64,000 bases of DNA from Alitiscatomonas aceti (GCF_025567195.1 NZ_JAOQJF010000002.1:62001-126000); one strand, 5' to 3'; shown: positions 53,566 through 61,946, counted from the first letter of the stretch. The notes: a model not told the origin generated them from the letters alone. Made by a program: numbers and translations.

Positions 53566-55107
53566 ATGAGCCGGGTGATCATGATACAGGGAACCATGTC
53601 CAGCGCGGGAAAGAGCTTCCTGGCGGCGGGACTTTGCAGGATATTTAAGGAGGACGGCTTATCGGTGGCCCCCTTTAAGTCCCAGAACATGGCCCTCAAT
53701 TCGTATATTACAGAAGAAGGCCTGGAAATGGGGAGGGCCCAGGTGATGCAGGCAGAGGCGGCCGGGATCCGTCCCGAGGCGGCCATGAACCCGGTGCTTT
53801 TAAAGCCCACCTCCCATATGGGCTCCCAGGTGATCGTCAACGGGGAGGTACTGGGAAATTATTCGGCGGCAGAATATTTTAAGATGAAAAAAAGCCTGAT
53901 CCCGGAGATCAAAAAGGCCTATGACAGCCTGGCAGAGCGGTTTGACGTGATCGTGGTGGAGGGAGCCGGAAGCCCGGCGGAGATCAACCTCCGGGAAAAC
54001 GACATTGTCAACATGGGCCTGGCGGAGCTCATCGACGCGCCGGTGCTGCTGGCGGGAGACATTGACCGGGGCGGCGTATTCGCCCAGCTCTACGGCACGG
54101 CGGCTCTGCTGTCCGACCGGGAGCGGGCCAGGATCCGTGCCTTTATCATTAATAAATTCCGGGGGGATAAGGAAATCTTAAAGCCAGGCCTTTCCATGCT
54201 GTATGAGCGGTGTCCCATCCCGGTGGCGGGCGTGGTCCCTTATATGGACGTGGATCTGGATGACGAGGACAGCCTGGCAGACCGGCTCTGGGCAAAGGAT
54301 ACGGCCATGGACCGGAATGGAAGAAAGGCTTTTGCCAGGATCGCCGTGGTGCGGCTTCCCAGGATCTCCAATTTTACGGACTTCAATGCCCTGGAGCATC
54401 TTCCCGGCGTGGCCCTTTATTATGCAGACCGGCCGGAGGAGCTTTCAGCCGCAGACCTGGTGATCCTTCCAGGCACGAAAAATACCATGGGCGATCTGAA
54501 GTGGCTTAGGGAAACGGGGATGGAGGCGGCCATTTTAAGAAAATACGGAGAAGGCTGCTTCGTGTTCGGCGTCTGCGGCGGCTTCCAGATGCTGGGGATG
54601 CGGCTTTCGGATCCCTTCGGCATCGAGGAGGGCGGAACGCTCCGGGGGCTTGGGCTCCTTCCAGTGGAAACGGTGTTTTCCAGGGAGAAGACCAGGACCC
54701 GGGTGACGGGGAACGCCTGGGTGTTTGAGGAGTGGGGAGGAGCCAAAGCCTCTGGCTTCACGGGATATGAGATCCATATGGGAGAGACAAAAAGGGCCGG
54801 AGGAAGGCCGTGTACTGGCATCCGGAAAGAATCGGACCCGGCCGGAGCTGCCATAAAGGAGGACGGCTGCATCCAGGGCCGCGCGGCCGGAACCTACGTC
54901 CATGGCTTTTTTGATTCCCAGGAGATCCAGAGGGCCGTGTGGGAGCTACTGGCTGGAAAATATGGCATTTCCATGGATCAGCTCCCGGAAGCCGGAGAGT
55001 TTTCCATGGCTGCCCATAAGGAAGAGCAGTATAAAAAGCTGGCGGGGATCCTAAGGGAAAATCTGGATATGGACCGGATCTACGGGATCCTGGACCGCAG
55101 GCTGTGA
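53566..55107 (+). CDS. cobQ: Cobyric acid synthase
   Basis: The 513-residue glutamine amidotransferase amidates the b, d, e and g side chains. The ATP domain starts with IMIQGTMSSAGKSFLAAGL; FKSQNMALNSYITEEG near 41, VEGAGSPAEINLRENDIVNM near 139 and LAGDIDRGGVFAQLYG near 163 follow. The glutaminase half has VFGVCGGFQMLGMRL near 332 (Cys) and GTYVHGFFDS near 443 (His). GAGGAGGAAC precedes ATG 53566. Also known as CbiP in the anaerobic pathway. Confidence 0.96.
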   Translation: MSRVIMIQGTMSSAGKSFLAAGLCRIFKEDGLSVAPFKSQNMALNSYITEEGLEMGRAQVMQAEAAGIRPEAAMNPVLLKPTSHMGSQVIVNGEVLGNYSAAEYFKMKKSLIPEIKKAYDSLAERFDVIVVEGAGSPAEINLRENDIVNMGLAELIDAPVLLAGDIDRGGVFAQLYGTAALLSDRERARIRAFIINKFRGDKEILKPGLSMLYERCPIPVAGVVPYMDVDLDDEDSLADRLWAKDTAMDRNGRKAFARIAVVRLPRISNFTDFNALEHLPGVALYYADRPEELSAADLVILPGTKNTMGDLKWLRETGMEAAILRKYGEGCFVFGVCGGFQMLGMRLSDPFGIEEGGTLRGLGLLPVETVFSREKTRTRVTGNAWVFEEWGGAKASGFTGYEIHMGETKRAGGRPCTGIRKESDPAGAAIKEDGCIQGRAAGTYVHGFFDSQEIQRAVWELLAGKYGISMDQLPEAGEFSMAAHKEEQYKKLAGILRENLDMDRIYGILDRRL

Positions 55108-55129
55108 GTGAGAAAAAAGGAGAAAGCTT

Positions 55130-55801
55130 ATGGAATGGACAGAAACGCTCTGCAGGGAGACCGGGATCCGGTTCCTTACGACCCGGCCGTCGGAGATCGA
55201 GGCGGCCAGCTTTGCCATCATAAAAGAAGAGCTGGGGGAGGAGTTTTTAAAAACCTGCCCCAAAGACCAGCTTCCGGTGCTCTGCCGGGTGATCCACACC
55301 ACGGCGGATTTTTCCTATAAGGAAAGCCTGTATTTTTCAGAGGACGCCGTATCAAAGGGCCGGGAGGCCCTGGCCTCCGGCATCCCCATCATCACCGACA
55401 CCACCATGGCCGCCTCTGGGATCAATAAAACGGCTGCCGCTGACCACGGCGTCCAGGTCCGCTGTTTCATCGGGGACGAGGACGTGAAGGAGGCCGCCAG
55501 GGAGTCCGGGATCACCCGGTCGGCGGTCAGCGTGGACAAGGCCGCCAGGCTGTACCCGGACTGCATCTACGCCGTAGGGAACGCCCCCACGGCCCTGATG
55601 CGGCTGTATGAAAAGATCCGCACCGGAGAGATCCGCCCTCGTCTGGTGGTGGGGGTGCCGGTGGGCTTTGTAAACGTGGTGGAGGCCAAGGAGCTGATCC
55701 TCTCCGCAGGAGTGCCCTGTATCGTGGCAAGAGGAAGAAAGGGCGGCAGCAACGTGGCTGCCGCCATCTGCAACGCCCTTCTATACGACCGGAAGGTCTG
55801 A
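55130..55801 (+). CDS. cbiC: Cobalt-precorrin-8X methylmutase
   Basis: The 223-residue enzyme moves the C-11 methyl to C-12, giving cobyrinic acid. VIHTTADFSYKESLYFSEDA near 60 holds the catalytic His, TDTTMAASGINK near 88 and GNAPTALMRLYEKI near 147 are typical, as is GFVNVVEAKE near 180. ATG 55130 has AAGGAGAAAGCTT upstream. Last gene of the cobamide run; no terminator is visible before the CIRCE region. Confidence 0.95.
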   Translation: MEWTETLCRETGIRFLTTRPSEIEAASFAIIKEELGEEFLKTCPKDQLPVLCRVIHTTADFSYKESLYFSEDAVSKGREALASGIPIITDTTMAASGINKTAAADHGVQVRCFIGDEDVKEAARESGITRSAVSVDKAARLYPDCIYAVGNAPTALMRLYEKIRTGEIRPRLVVGVPVGFVNVVEAKELILSAGVPCIVARGRKGGSNVAAAICNALLYDRKV

Positions 55802-55850
55802 GACAAAAGAGCCGGGACAGAAAAAGTTCATAAAGTTTTCACAAAAAATA

Positions 55851-55877
55851 TTAGCACTCAATATTGACGAGTGCTAA
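55851..55877 (+). promoter_or_regulatory. CIRCE operator (HrcA binding site)
   Basis: TTAGCACTC (55851-55859), nine bases, then GAGTGCTAA (55869-55877): a perfect match to the CIRCE consensus. HrcA represses genes behind CIRCE until heat shock. Confidence 0.97.
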
Positions 55878-55892
55878 TAGAAGCGGTATAAC
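55864..55892 (+). promoter_or_regulatory. Heat-shock promoter of the hsp20 gene, overlapping CIRCE
   Basis: TTGACG (55864-55869), a 17-base spacer and TATAAC (55887-55892) form a near-consensus sigma-A promoter. Its -35 box and half its spacer lie inside the CIRCE, so HrcA binding would block RNA polymerase directly. The leader to the ATG is about 60 nt. Confidence 0.8.
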
Positions 55893-55959
55893 AGAACCAG
55901 TTCCAAAGGGAACCAGGGATCCAGATATAAATACCATTTAAGATAAGGAGCGATGATCT

Positions 55960-56391
55960 ATGTTAATGCCCAGCATTTTTGGAGAAAACTTATTTGATGA
56001 CTTTTTCACCCTTGAACGGCCCCAGAAGCAGTACGAAAAGGAAGTGTCCTGCGATCTGATGAAAACGGATATCCGGGAGTACGAGGGCGGCTTTGAGCTG
56101 GATATCAACCTGCCGGGATGCAAAAAGGAGGATATCCAGGCAGAATTAAAGGACGGCACCCTGACCATCACCGCCGTATCCAATAAAAATACGGAAGAGG
56201 CGGCAGGCAGATATATCCGCAGGGAACGGTTTGCCGGCTCTTGCAGCAGAAAGTTTTATGTGGGCGAGGAGATCACAAGAGAGGATATCCGGGCCAGGTT
56301 TGAGAACGGCGTCTTAAAGCTTCTGGTTCCCAAAAAGGAAGCAAAGAAGCCGGAGGAAGAGGAACGGAAATTCATCAGCATCGAGGGCTGA
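55960..56391 (+). CDS. Hsp20 / alpha-crystallin small heat-shock protein
   Basis: The 143-residue chaperone has an N-terminal arm (MLMPSIFGENLFDDFF) and an alpha-crystallin domain (about 35-125) with GFELDINLPGCKKEDIQAEL core LDINLPGCKKEDI near 48 and the AxxxNGVL-type motif RFENGVLKLLVPK near 112. It holds unfolding proteins during stress. ATAAGGAGCG precedes ATG 55960. Control is by the CIRCE upstream; hrcA, groESL or dnaK are not in the window. Confidence 0.95.
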   Translation: MLMPSIFGENLFDDFFTLERPQKQYEKEVSCDLMKTDIREYEGGFELDINLPGCKKEDIQAELKDGTLTITAVSNKNTEEAAGRYIRRERFAGSCSRKFYVGEEITREDIRARFENGVLKLLVPKKEAKKPEEEERKFISIEG

Positions 56392-56547
56392 TGAAAACAA
56401 ACGGGAAAGAGGCAAAGAAGCCGTTAAGACTGGCGGCGTTCCATTGACTTCTTTCCCGGGTTATGATATTTTTGAAAGAGATCTGCGTCTTTTTTACACA
56501 GATTTTACAGACATTTTAGATTTTATAAAAAAGGAGTGATCGGCTGC

Positions 56548-56616
56548 ATGGACGGCGGTTCAAACGGAGACGGACACAGGAAAAACAGAATAGGCTCCAT
56601 GCGTTTTATGGAATAA
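56548..56616 (+). CDS. Possible 22-codon leader peptide
   Basis: A short ORF (MDGGSNGDGHRKNRIGSMRF, then Met-Glu and stop) has a strong AAGGAG site 11 bases before its ATG, better than the site of the large gene downstream. It starts about 90 bases before that gene. No homologue is recognised; a regulatory leader peptide or chance ORF are both possible. Confidence 0.35.
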   Translation: MDGGSNGDGHRKNRIGSMRFME

Positions 56617-56640
56617 AGAGGTATAGTCTGGGAGATGAAC

Positions 56641-58113
56641 ATGCTTGCAGGCTGTACCTTTTTGCGTTTAAGCAGGCCATGTTCCCATTCCGCGGCGGCG
56701 GATGTGACAGCGGGAAAAATTTACGTCCCCATGAAAGGAGAAAAATTACATAAAACCATGATCGGAGCAATCCTATTACAGATTCTTTTAATTTTTGGAA
56801 ACGCAGTGTTTGCCAGTGCGGAGATCGCTGTGATCTCCATGAACGACGCGAAATTAAAGCGCATGACCCACGACGGAGATAAGCGGGCAAAGAAGCTCAC
56901 GGCCCTGACGGAGCAGCCGGCCCGGTTCCTGGCCACGATCCAGGTGGCCATCACCCTGGCGGGACTCATGGGCGGCGCCTTTGCGGCAGAAAACTTTGCC
57001 GGGCCCCTGGTGGGCCTTCTCATGAGCCTTGGCGTTCCGGTGCCGGAAAACGTCCTTCATTCGGTATCCGTGGTACTCATCACCCTGGCGCTGACCTATT
57101 TCAGCCTTGTGTTCGGTGAACTGGTACCCAAGCGGATCGCCATGAAAAAGCCGGATTCCATGGCCCTGGGCATGTCCGGCATGCTGTTCGGCGTCTGGAA
57201 GCTCTGCAAGCCGGTGGTGTGGCTCTTAACCTTTTCCACCAACCAGATCTTAAGGCTCCTGGGCGTCGATCCGGAGGAAGAGGACGAGGTGGTGACCGAG
57301 GAGGAGATCCGCATGATGTTAGCCGAGGGCCGGGAGCAGGGGACCATCCGGCCGGAGGAAAGCCAGATGATCCAGAACGTGTTCGAGTTTGACGATACTC
57401 CGGCAGAGCAGGCCGGGACCCACAGAAAGGACGTGGTGTTCCTCCATATGGAGGACGAGGATGCGGTCTGGGACCAGACCATCCTGGAATCCCGGTTTAC
57501 ATACTTCCCTGTATGCCGGGAGAACCGGGACAACGTCATCGGGATCCTGGACACCAGGGATTATTTCCGTCTGAAGGACCGCTCCAGAGAGTCCTTAATG
57601 GAGCACGCCGTGGACCGGCCGTTTCTGGTGCCGGAGACCATGCGGGCCCATTCCCTGCTCTCTGCCATGAAAAAGGAGCGGAAGTATTTCGCCGTGCTTC
57701 TGGACGAATACGGCAGCGTCACCGGCATCGTGACCCTTCACGACCTGGTGGAGGAGCTGGTGGGCGACCTGGAAACAGAGGACGAAGAGGAACGGCCTGA
57801 GGAGATCCGGCAGATCTCAGAAAACTGCTGGCGGATCCAGGGCTCGGCTCCCCTGGACGAGGTAGAGGACGCCCTTAAGCTCGTCCTTCCCCGGGAGGAT
57901 TACGATACCTTCAACGGGTATGTCTGGGGGCTGATTGACCGGATCCCGGCCGACGGTGAACATTTTGAGGTCCAGGTCCCCGGATTGAAAATACAGATAA
58001 AAAATGTAAAAAACCATATGGTGGACTGGGCCGTGGCGGAAAAGCTCCCTGCGGAGCCCGGGACGCCGGGGGACGGCCCTGCCGTTTCCCAGGATAAAAC
58101 AGGAAAGGAATAA
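56641..58113 (+). CDS. CNNM/CBS-domain membrane protein (hemolysin-C/CorC family)
   Basis: About 490 residues: a CNNM (DUF21) domain with four membrane segments (about 43-62, 95-125, 135-155, 180-195), then two CBS repeats (RKDVVFLHMEDEDAVWDQTI near 263; FLVPETMRAHSLLSAMKKE near 330) and a C-terminal CorC/HlyC domain (ENCWRIQGSAPLDEVEDALK). Family members are tied to Mg2+ (or Na+) export or homeostasis. The start is uncertain: ATG 56641 has GGGAG 6 bases upstream, but conserved sequence begins only near ATG 56758 (TMIGAILLQILLIFGNAVF), and ATG 56731 is also possible. The unusually long leader and the short upstream ORF hint at post-transcriptional control. Confidence 0.85.
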   Translation: MLAGCTFLRLSRPCSHSAAADVTAGKIYVPMKGEKLHKTMIGAILLQILLIFGNAVFASAEIAVISMNDAKLKRMTHDGDKRAKKLTALTEQPARFLATIQVAITLAGLMGGAFAAENFAGPLVGLLMSLGVPVPENVLHSVSVVLITLALTYFSLVFGELVPKRIAMKKPDSMALGMSGMLFGVWKLCKPVVWLLTFSTNQILRLLGVDPEEEDEVVTEEEIRMMLAEGREQGTIRPEESQMIQNVFEFDDTPAEQAGTHRKDVVFLHMEDEDAVWDQTILESRFTYFPVCRENRDNVIGILDTRDYFRLKDRSRESLMEHAVDRPFLVPETMRAHSLLSAMKKERKYFAVLLDEYGSVTGIVTLHDLVEELVGDLETEDEEERPEEIRQISENCWRIQGSAPLDEVEDALKLVLPREDYDTFNGYVWGLIDRIPADGEHFEVQVPGLKIQIKNVKNHMVDWAVAEKLPAEPGTPGDGPAVSQDKTGKE

Positions 58114-58118
58114 ACGGT

Positions 58119-59171
58119 ATGGATCTGTCATTTACTGGTTTTCTGGGAGAGCTTCTGGAAAACCCGGCGCTTCTTGTAACGACCCTGTTCACCCTGGGGG
58201 TGATCTTCGTAAACGGGTGGACCGATGCGCCCAACGCCATCGCCACCTGCGTGACCACCCGGTGCCTAAGCGCCAGAAACGCCATCATCATGAGCGCCTT
58301 CTTTAATTTCCTGGGCGTGTTCATCATGACCCAGATCAACAGCTCCGTGGCCTCCACCATCAGCAATATGGTGGACTTCGGAGACAGCACCCAGAATGCG
58401 CTGGTCGCCCTCTGCGCGGCCCTGCTCTCCATTGTCGTATACAGCGTGGGGGCGTCCATTTTCGGGATCCCCACCAGCGAGAGCCACAGCCTCATCGCCG
58501 GTCTTTCGGGAGCGGCCATCGCCATCCAGCACGGCACCGGAGGCATCAACGGGGCCGAGTGGGTCAAGGTCCTTTACGGCCTTGTGCTGAGCCTGGTGCT
58601 GGGCTTTGGCACCGGCTGGGTGGTATGTAAGATCATCTCCTTCATCTGCCGGGACATGGACCGGCGCAGGACCAACCGGTTCTTCGGCTTTGCCCAGATC
58701 GCCGGAGCCGCGGCCATGAGCTTCATGCATGGGGCCCAGGACGGCCAGAAATTCATCGGCGTCCTGTTTTTAGGGGCCGCCTTTGCCCATGGCCAGAATT
58801 CCGTAAGCGGCATGGAGATCCCGGTGTGGCTCATGCTCCTATGCAGCGTGGTCATGGCCCTGGGAACCAGCGTGGGCGGAGAAAAGATCATTAAATCCGT
58901 GGGCATGGACATGGTAAAGCTGGAGCGGTACCAGGGCTTTGCCGCCGACGTATCCGGCGCTCTCTGCCTTCTTTATTCCAGCCTGTTCGGGATCCCGGTG
59001 TCCACCACCCACACAAAGACCAGCGCCATCATGGGCGTGGGAGCGGTGAAGCGGATCTCGGCCATCAACTTTGGCGTCGTAAAGGATATGGTGCTCACCT
59101 GGATCTTCACCTTCCCAGGCTGCGGCCTCATCAGCTTTATTATGGCAAAAATATTCATGTACATCTTTTAA
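58119..59171 (+). CDS. pit: Inorganic phosphate transporter, Pit family
   Basis: The 350-residue membrane carrier has the duplicated Pit signature: GWTDAPNAIATCVTTRCLS near residue 31 and FMHGAQDGQKFIGVLFLG near 207, plus GIPTSESHSLIAGLSGAA near 115 and GIPVSTTHTKTSAIMGVG near 295. About ten membrane segments. It takes up metal-phosphate with protons. It lies 5 bases after the CNNM gene and 12 before its DUF47 partner. Confidence 0.94.
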   Translation: MDLSFTGFLGELLENPALLVTTLFTLGVIFVNGWTDAPNAIATCVTTRCLSARNAIIMSAFFNFLGVFIMTQINSSVASTISNMVDFGDSTQNALVALCAALLSIVVYSVGASIFGIPTSESHSLIAGLSGAAIAIQHGTGGINGAEWVKVLYGLVLSLVLGFGTGWVVCKIISFICRDMDRRRTNRFFGFAQIAGAAAMSFMHGAQDGQKFIGVLFLGAAFAHGQNSVSGMEIPVWLMLLCSVVMALGTSVGGEKIIKSVGMDMVKLERYQGFAADVSGALCLLYSSLFGIPVSTTHTKTSAIMGVGAVKRISAINFGVVKDMVLTWIFTFPGCGLISFIMAKIFMYIF

Positions 59172-59183
59172 AGGAGAAAGCAT

Positions 59184-59807
59184 ATGTCGAAAAAACAGGA
59201 CGATTTTTATTTTCAGAACTTTATTGAATGCGCCGGATATTCCTGTCAGGCCGCCCATCTTTTAAAGGAGATCCTGTCCGATTTTAGGCCGGAGGACACC
59301 AAGATGCGGCTGGACGAGCTTCATAAGATCGAGCATGAGGCCGACATGAAAAAGCATGAACTCAGTGACCGGCTCACCAAAGCCTTTATTACTCCCATCG
59401 AGCGGGAGGACATCGCGGCCTTAAGCGAGCAGATCGACGATCTCACCGATAAGATCGAGGAGGTGTTCATCCGCATTTATATCAACAATGTAAAGGCCAT
59501 CCGGCCGGAGGCCTTAAAGATGCTGGAGCTGGTGATCCAGTGCTGCGAGGAGGTCTGCGGCCTCATGCGGGAGTTCGCCAACTTCCGCCGTTCTAAAGAG
59601 TTAAAGGACCGGATCATCCAGATCAATTCCCTGGAGGAGGAGGCAGACCGGCTGTATATTGCCAGCATGCACAGCCTTCATTCAGAGGAAAAGGATGTGC
59701 TGGCCGTCATCGCATGGAGGGAGATTTACAGCTATCTGGAAAAATGCGCCGATGCCTGCGAGCATGCCGCCGACGTGGTGGAGAGCGTGGTCATGAAAAA
59801 TTCATAA
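59184..59807 (+). CDS. DUF47 family PhoU-like partner of Pit
   Basis: The 207-residue all-helical protein of the DUF47/YkaA family resembles PhoU, with HKIEHEADMKKHELSDRL near residue 47, ITPIEREDIAALSEQIDDLT near 70 and CADACEHAADVVESVVMK at the end. Genes of this family nearly always sit beside pit and are thought to regulate it. AAAGGAGAAAGC precedes ATG 59184. Confidence 0.92.
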   Translation: MSKKQDDFYFQNFIECAGYSCQAAHLLKEILSDFRPEDTKMRLDELHKIEHEADMKKHELSDRLTKAFITPIEREDIAALSEQIDDLTDKIEEVFIRIYINNVKAIRPEALKMLELVIQCCEEVCGLMREFANFRRSKELKDRIIQINSLEEEADRLYIASMHSLHSEEKDVLAVIAWREIYSYLEKCADACEHAADVVESVVMKNS

Positions 59808-59861
59808 AGGTTCCAGAAAGAACAGACAGGATCCTGTATCCGGGAGGAATGAAAAAACCTC

Positions 59862-59890
59862 TTGACATGCAGGATCTTTTCTTGTATAAC
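59862..59890 (+). promoter_or_regulatory. Strong sigma-A promoter for the GntR-ABC operon
   Basis: A perfect TTGACA (59862-59867), a 17-base spacer and TATAAC (59885-59890) lie 75 bases upstream of the GntR-family start. Confidence 0.9.
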
Positions 59891-59928
59891 TGTATTAAGT
59901 GAATAATACAACAATACAATAATACAAA
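59891..59928 (+). promoter_or_regulatory. Probable operator: inverted TGTATT/AATACA plus three tandem 8-bp repeats
   Basis: TGTATT (59891-59896) and AATACA (59905-59910) form an inverted pair with an 8-base spacer right after the -10 box. The second arm begins three tandem units AATACAAC, AATACAAT, AATACAAA (59905-59928). This is a likely binding site for the regulator encoded next. Confidence 0.65.
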
Positions 59929-59965
59929 AAGACAGCAGCCAGAAAAGAAGATAAGGAGTGAGGAA

Positions 59966-60337
59966 ATGGAATGGAAGCTGACAGACGACAGGCCCATATG
60001 GTCTCAGCTGTCGGACCTGGTGGCGTCGCAGATCGCTGCCGGGGTGTACGGGCCGGGAGAGCGGCTCCCCTCGGTGCGGGAGCTGGCGGCAGAGGCGGGG
60101 GTGAACCCCAATACCATGCAGAGGGCCATGGCAGACCTGGAGAGCCGGGGGCTGGCTGTGGCCAACAGAACAGCGGGAAGGTGTGTGACAAACGATATGG
60201 AGACGATCAAAGCCCTGCGGACAGGACTTGTAAAGGAGCAGGTGGCATGGTTCCTGGAAAAAATGCGGGATCTGGGATACACCGGAGATGAGATCCGGGC
60301 CGTGCTGGAGGATGCGTTAAAGGAGGGAGAGGCGTAA
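59966..60337 (+). CDS. GntR-family transcriptional regulator, YtrA subfamily
   Basis: The 123-residue protein is a winged-helix GntR domain (IAAGVYGPGERLPSVRELAA, GVNPNTMQRAMADLESRGL near 47-65) with only a short C-terminal tail of about 40 residues, as in YtrA-type repressors. These sit at the head of ABC-exporter operons and repress them until cell-envelope stress or an antibiotic appears. AAGGAG precedes ATG 59966. Its stop overlaps the ATPase start by one base. Auto-control through the repeats downstream of the promoter is likely. Confidence 0.92.
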   Translation: MEWKLTDDRPIWSQLSDLVASQIAAGVYGPGERLPSVRELAAEAGVNPNTMQRAMADLESRGLAVANRTAGRCVTNDMETIKALRTGLVKEQVAWFLEKMRDLGYTGDEIRAVLEDALKEGEA

Positions 60338-61083
60338 TGGGCGTTTTGCTGGAATGCAGCGGCCTCACAAAGCGTTTTGGAAAACGCGAGGCCTTAAAAC
60401 AGGTGGATCTTTCGGTGGAAAGCGGGAAGATCGTTGGTCTTCTGGGCCCCAACGGCTCCGGAAAGACCACTCTTATTAAGCTGGCCAACGGGCTTTTGAG
60501 GCCCGACGGGGGCTCTATACGGATCGACGGGCAGGAGCCGGGAGTGTATACAAAATCCATCGTATCTTATCTGCCGGACCGGATGTACTTTGCTGACTGG
60601 ATGCGGGTCTCCGATATGGTCCGCATGTTCCGGGATTTTTACACGGATTTCCGCCTGGAGACGGCGGAGGATATGCTGGAGCGTCTGGAGATCTCCGGCT
60701 CAGAGCGGATGAAGAGCCTGTCCAAGGGAACCAAGGAAAAGGTCCAGCTGGCCCTGGTCATGAGCCGGAAGGCGAAGCTGTATCTTTTAGACGAGCCCAT
60801 CGGCGGCGTGGATCCGGCGGCCAGGGATTTTATCCTGAGGACCATTCTTACCAATTATTCTGAGGATGCGTCGGTGATCCTGTCTACCCATCTGATCGCC
60901 GATATCGAGAAGGTCCTGGACGAGGTGATCTTTTTAAAGGAAGGACAGGTGGTGCGCCAGGATCCGGTGGACCGTATCCGGGAGCAGGAGAAAAAATCCG
61001 TGGACGCCCTGTTCAGAGAGATCTTTGCAGTGCCCATGGGAGCAATGGACTGGGATACCCATGGAAGGGAAGGAGAGAGATAA
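60337..61083 (+). CDS. ABC transporter ATP-binding protein
   Basis: The 248-residue ATPase has Walker A GLLGPNGSGKTTLIKL near 31, signature LSKGTKEKVQLALVM near 128 (a KGTKEK variant common in this exporter group) and Walker B LYLLDEPIGGVDPAARD near 148. It belongs to the YtrB/BcrA-like set that pairs with YtrA regulators. The substrate is unknown; related systems export antimicrobial peptides or lipids. Confidence 0.94.
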   Translation: MGVLLECSGLTKRFGKREALKQVDLSVESGKIVGLLGPNGSGKTTLIKLANGLLRPDGGSIRIDGQEPGVYTKSIVSYLPDRMYFADWMRVSDMVRMFRDFYTDFRLETAEDMLERLEISGSERMKSLSKGTKEKVQLALVMSRKAKLYLLDEPIGGVDPAARDFILRTILTNYSEDASVILSTHLIADIEKVLDEVIFLKEGQVVRQDPVDRIREQEKKSVDALFREIFAVPMGAMDWDTHGREGER

Positions 61084-61084
61084 A

Positions 61085-61918
61085 ATGTTCCGGAAGCTTT
61101 TTAAATATGAATGGACGGCCATGATGCGCAGCCTGTTCCCTGTGTATGGGGCGGTGCTGGCGGTCACGGTCCTCAATGCGCTGATGTTTCATGTGATCGT
61201 TCCGGAAGCCGGACGGACAGAGCTCCTGGATTCTCCGTTCCTGGAGCTGATCCCCTGGTTTACCGGCGCCTTGTACGCCGCCGTGCTGGCGGCCCTGGGA
61301 GTGATGACCGTGCTTCCGGTGATCCAGCGGTTTTATAAGGGGCTTTTAAAGGAGGAGGGATATCTGATGTTCACCCTGCCGGTGGAGTCCTGGAAGATCG
61401 TCCTGGCCAAGGCTCTGGCCGCGGTGCTGTTGATCCATATCTCCCTGATAGTAGGGATTTTTTCCATCGGGATCCTGGCAGGTGAACTGACCTTCCTGAA
61501 AGCAGTGCCCAAATTCCTGGCGGAATGCTTTAAGCTCATCGGGGCCGGCTTTAAAGAGGATGCCGGGATGACGGTCCATGTGATCCTGTTCTTCCTGGAG
61601 GTTCTCCTGGCCATGATCGCAGCCTGGTTTGCCACGGTGTACCATTTTTACCTGGCCATGGCCCTGGGCCAGCTGGCAGGAAACCACAAGGTGGCCTTTT
61701 CCGTGCTGGCCTATGTGGGCATCAGCTCTGTCTTTTCTATTTTAATGACAGCGCTGCTCCAGATGTATCCGCTGTGGGAGCCGGTGCTGGAGAGCCTGGA
61801 CATGACGGCGGGGGTCCATGTGACCGGCTGTGCATTCCTGCTCTGGCAGGTATTCCAGATCTTGACTGAGGCCCTGGGAACGGAGTATCTTCTGAAGCAT
61901 CATCTGAACCTGGAGTAG
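61085..61918 (+). CDS. ABC transporter membrane subunit
   Basis: The 277-residue membrane protein begins MFRKLFKYEWTAMMRSLFP, a usual ABC-2 style start, and has six hydrophobic segments (about 22-42, 62-84, 112-135, 165-188, 195-215, 240-262). ATG 61085 is 1 base after the ATPase stop, with AAGGAGAG upstream. It should form the channel with the ATPase. It faces the debranching enzyme gene tail to tail, 16 bases away. Confidence 0.9.
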   Translation: MFRKLFKYEWTAMMRSLFPVYGAVLAVTVLNALMFHVIVPEAGRTELLDSPFLELIPWFTGALYAAVLAALGVMTVLPVIQRFYKGLLKEEGYLMFTLPVESWKIVLAKALAAVLLIHISLIVGIFSIGILAGELTFLKAVPKFLAECFKLIGAGFKEDAGMTVHVILFFLEVLLAMIAAWFATVYHFYLAMALGQLAGNHKVAFSVLAYVGISSVFSILMTALLQMYPLWEPVLESLDMTAGVHVTGCAFLLWQVFQILTEALGTEYLLKHHLNLE

Positions 61919-61926
61919 GCGGCCAG

Positions 61927-61946
61927 GTCCCGGCTTAAGCCGGGAC
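61927..61946. terminator. 20-bp perfect palindrome between convergent genes
   Basis: GTCCCGGC-TTAA-GCCGGGAC reads the same on both strands: an 8-bp GC-rich stem with a TTAA loop that includes the glgX stop codon. There is no T-tract on either side, so it is at best a weak bidirectional terminator or an mRNA-end stabiliser. Confidence 0.45.

Noticed and set aside
56560..56630. Resemblance of the CNNM leader to an M-box (AGGCTCC then ATGGA)
   Set aside because: Only a few bases match and the long conserved core is not present. Recorded as an uncharacterised leader instead.
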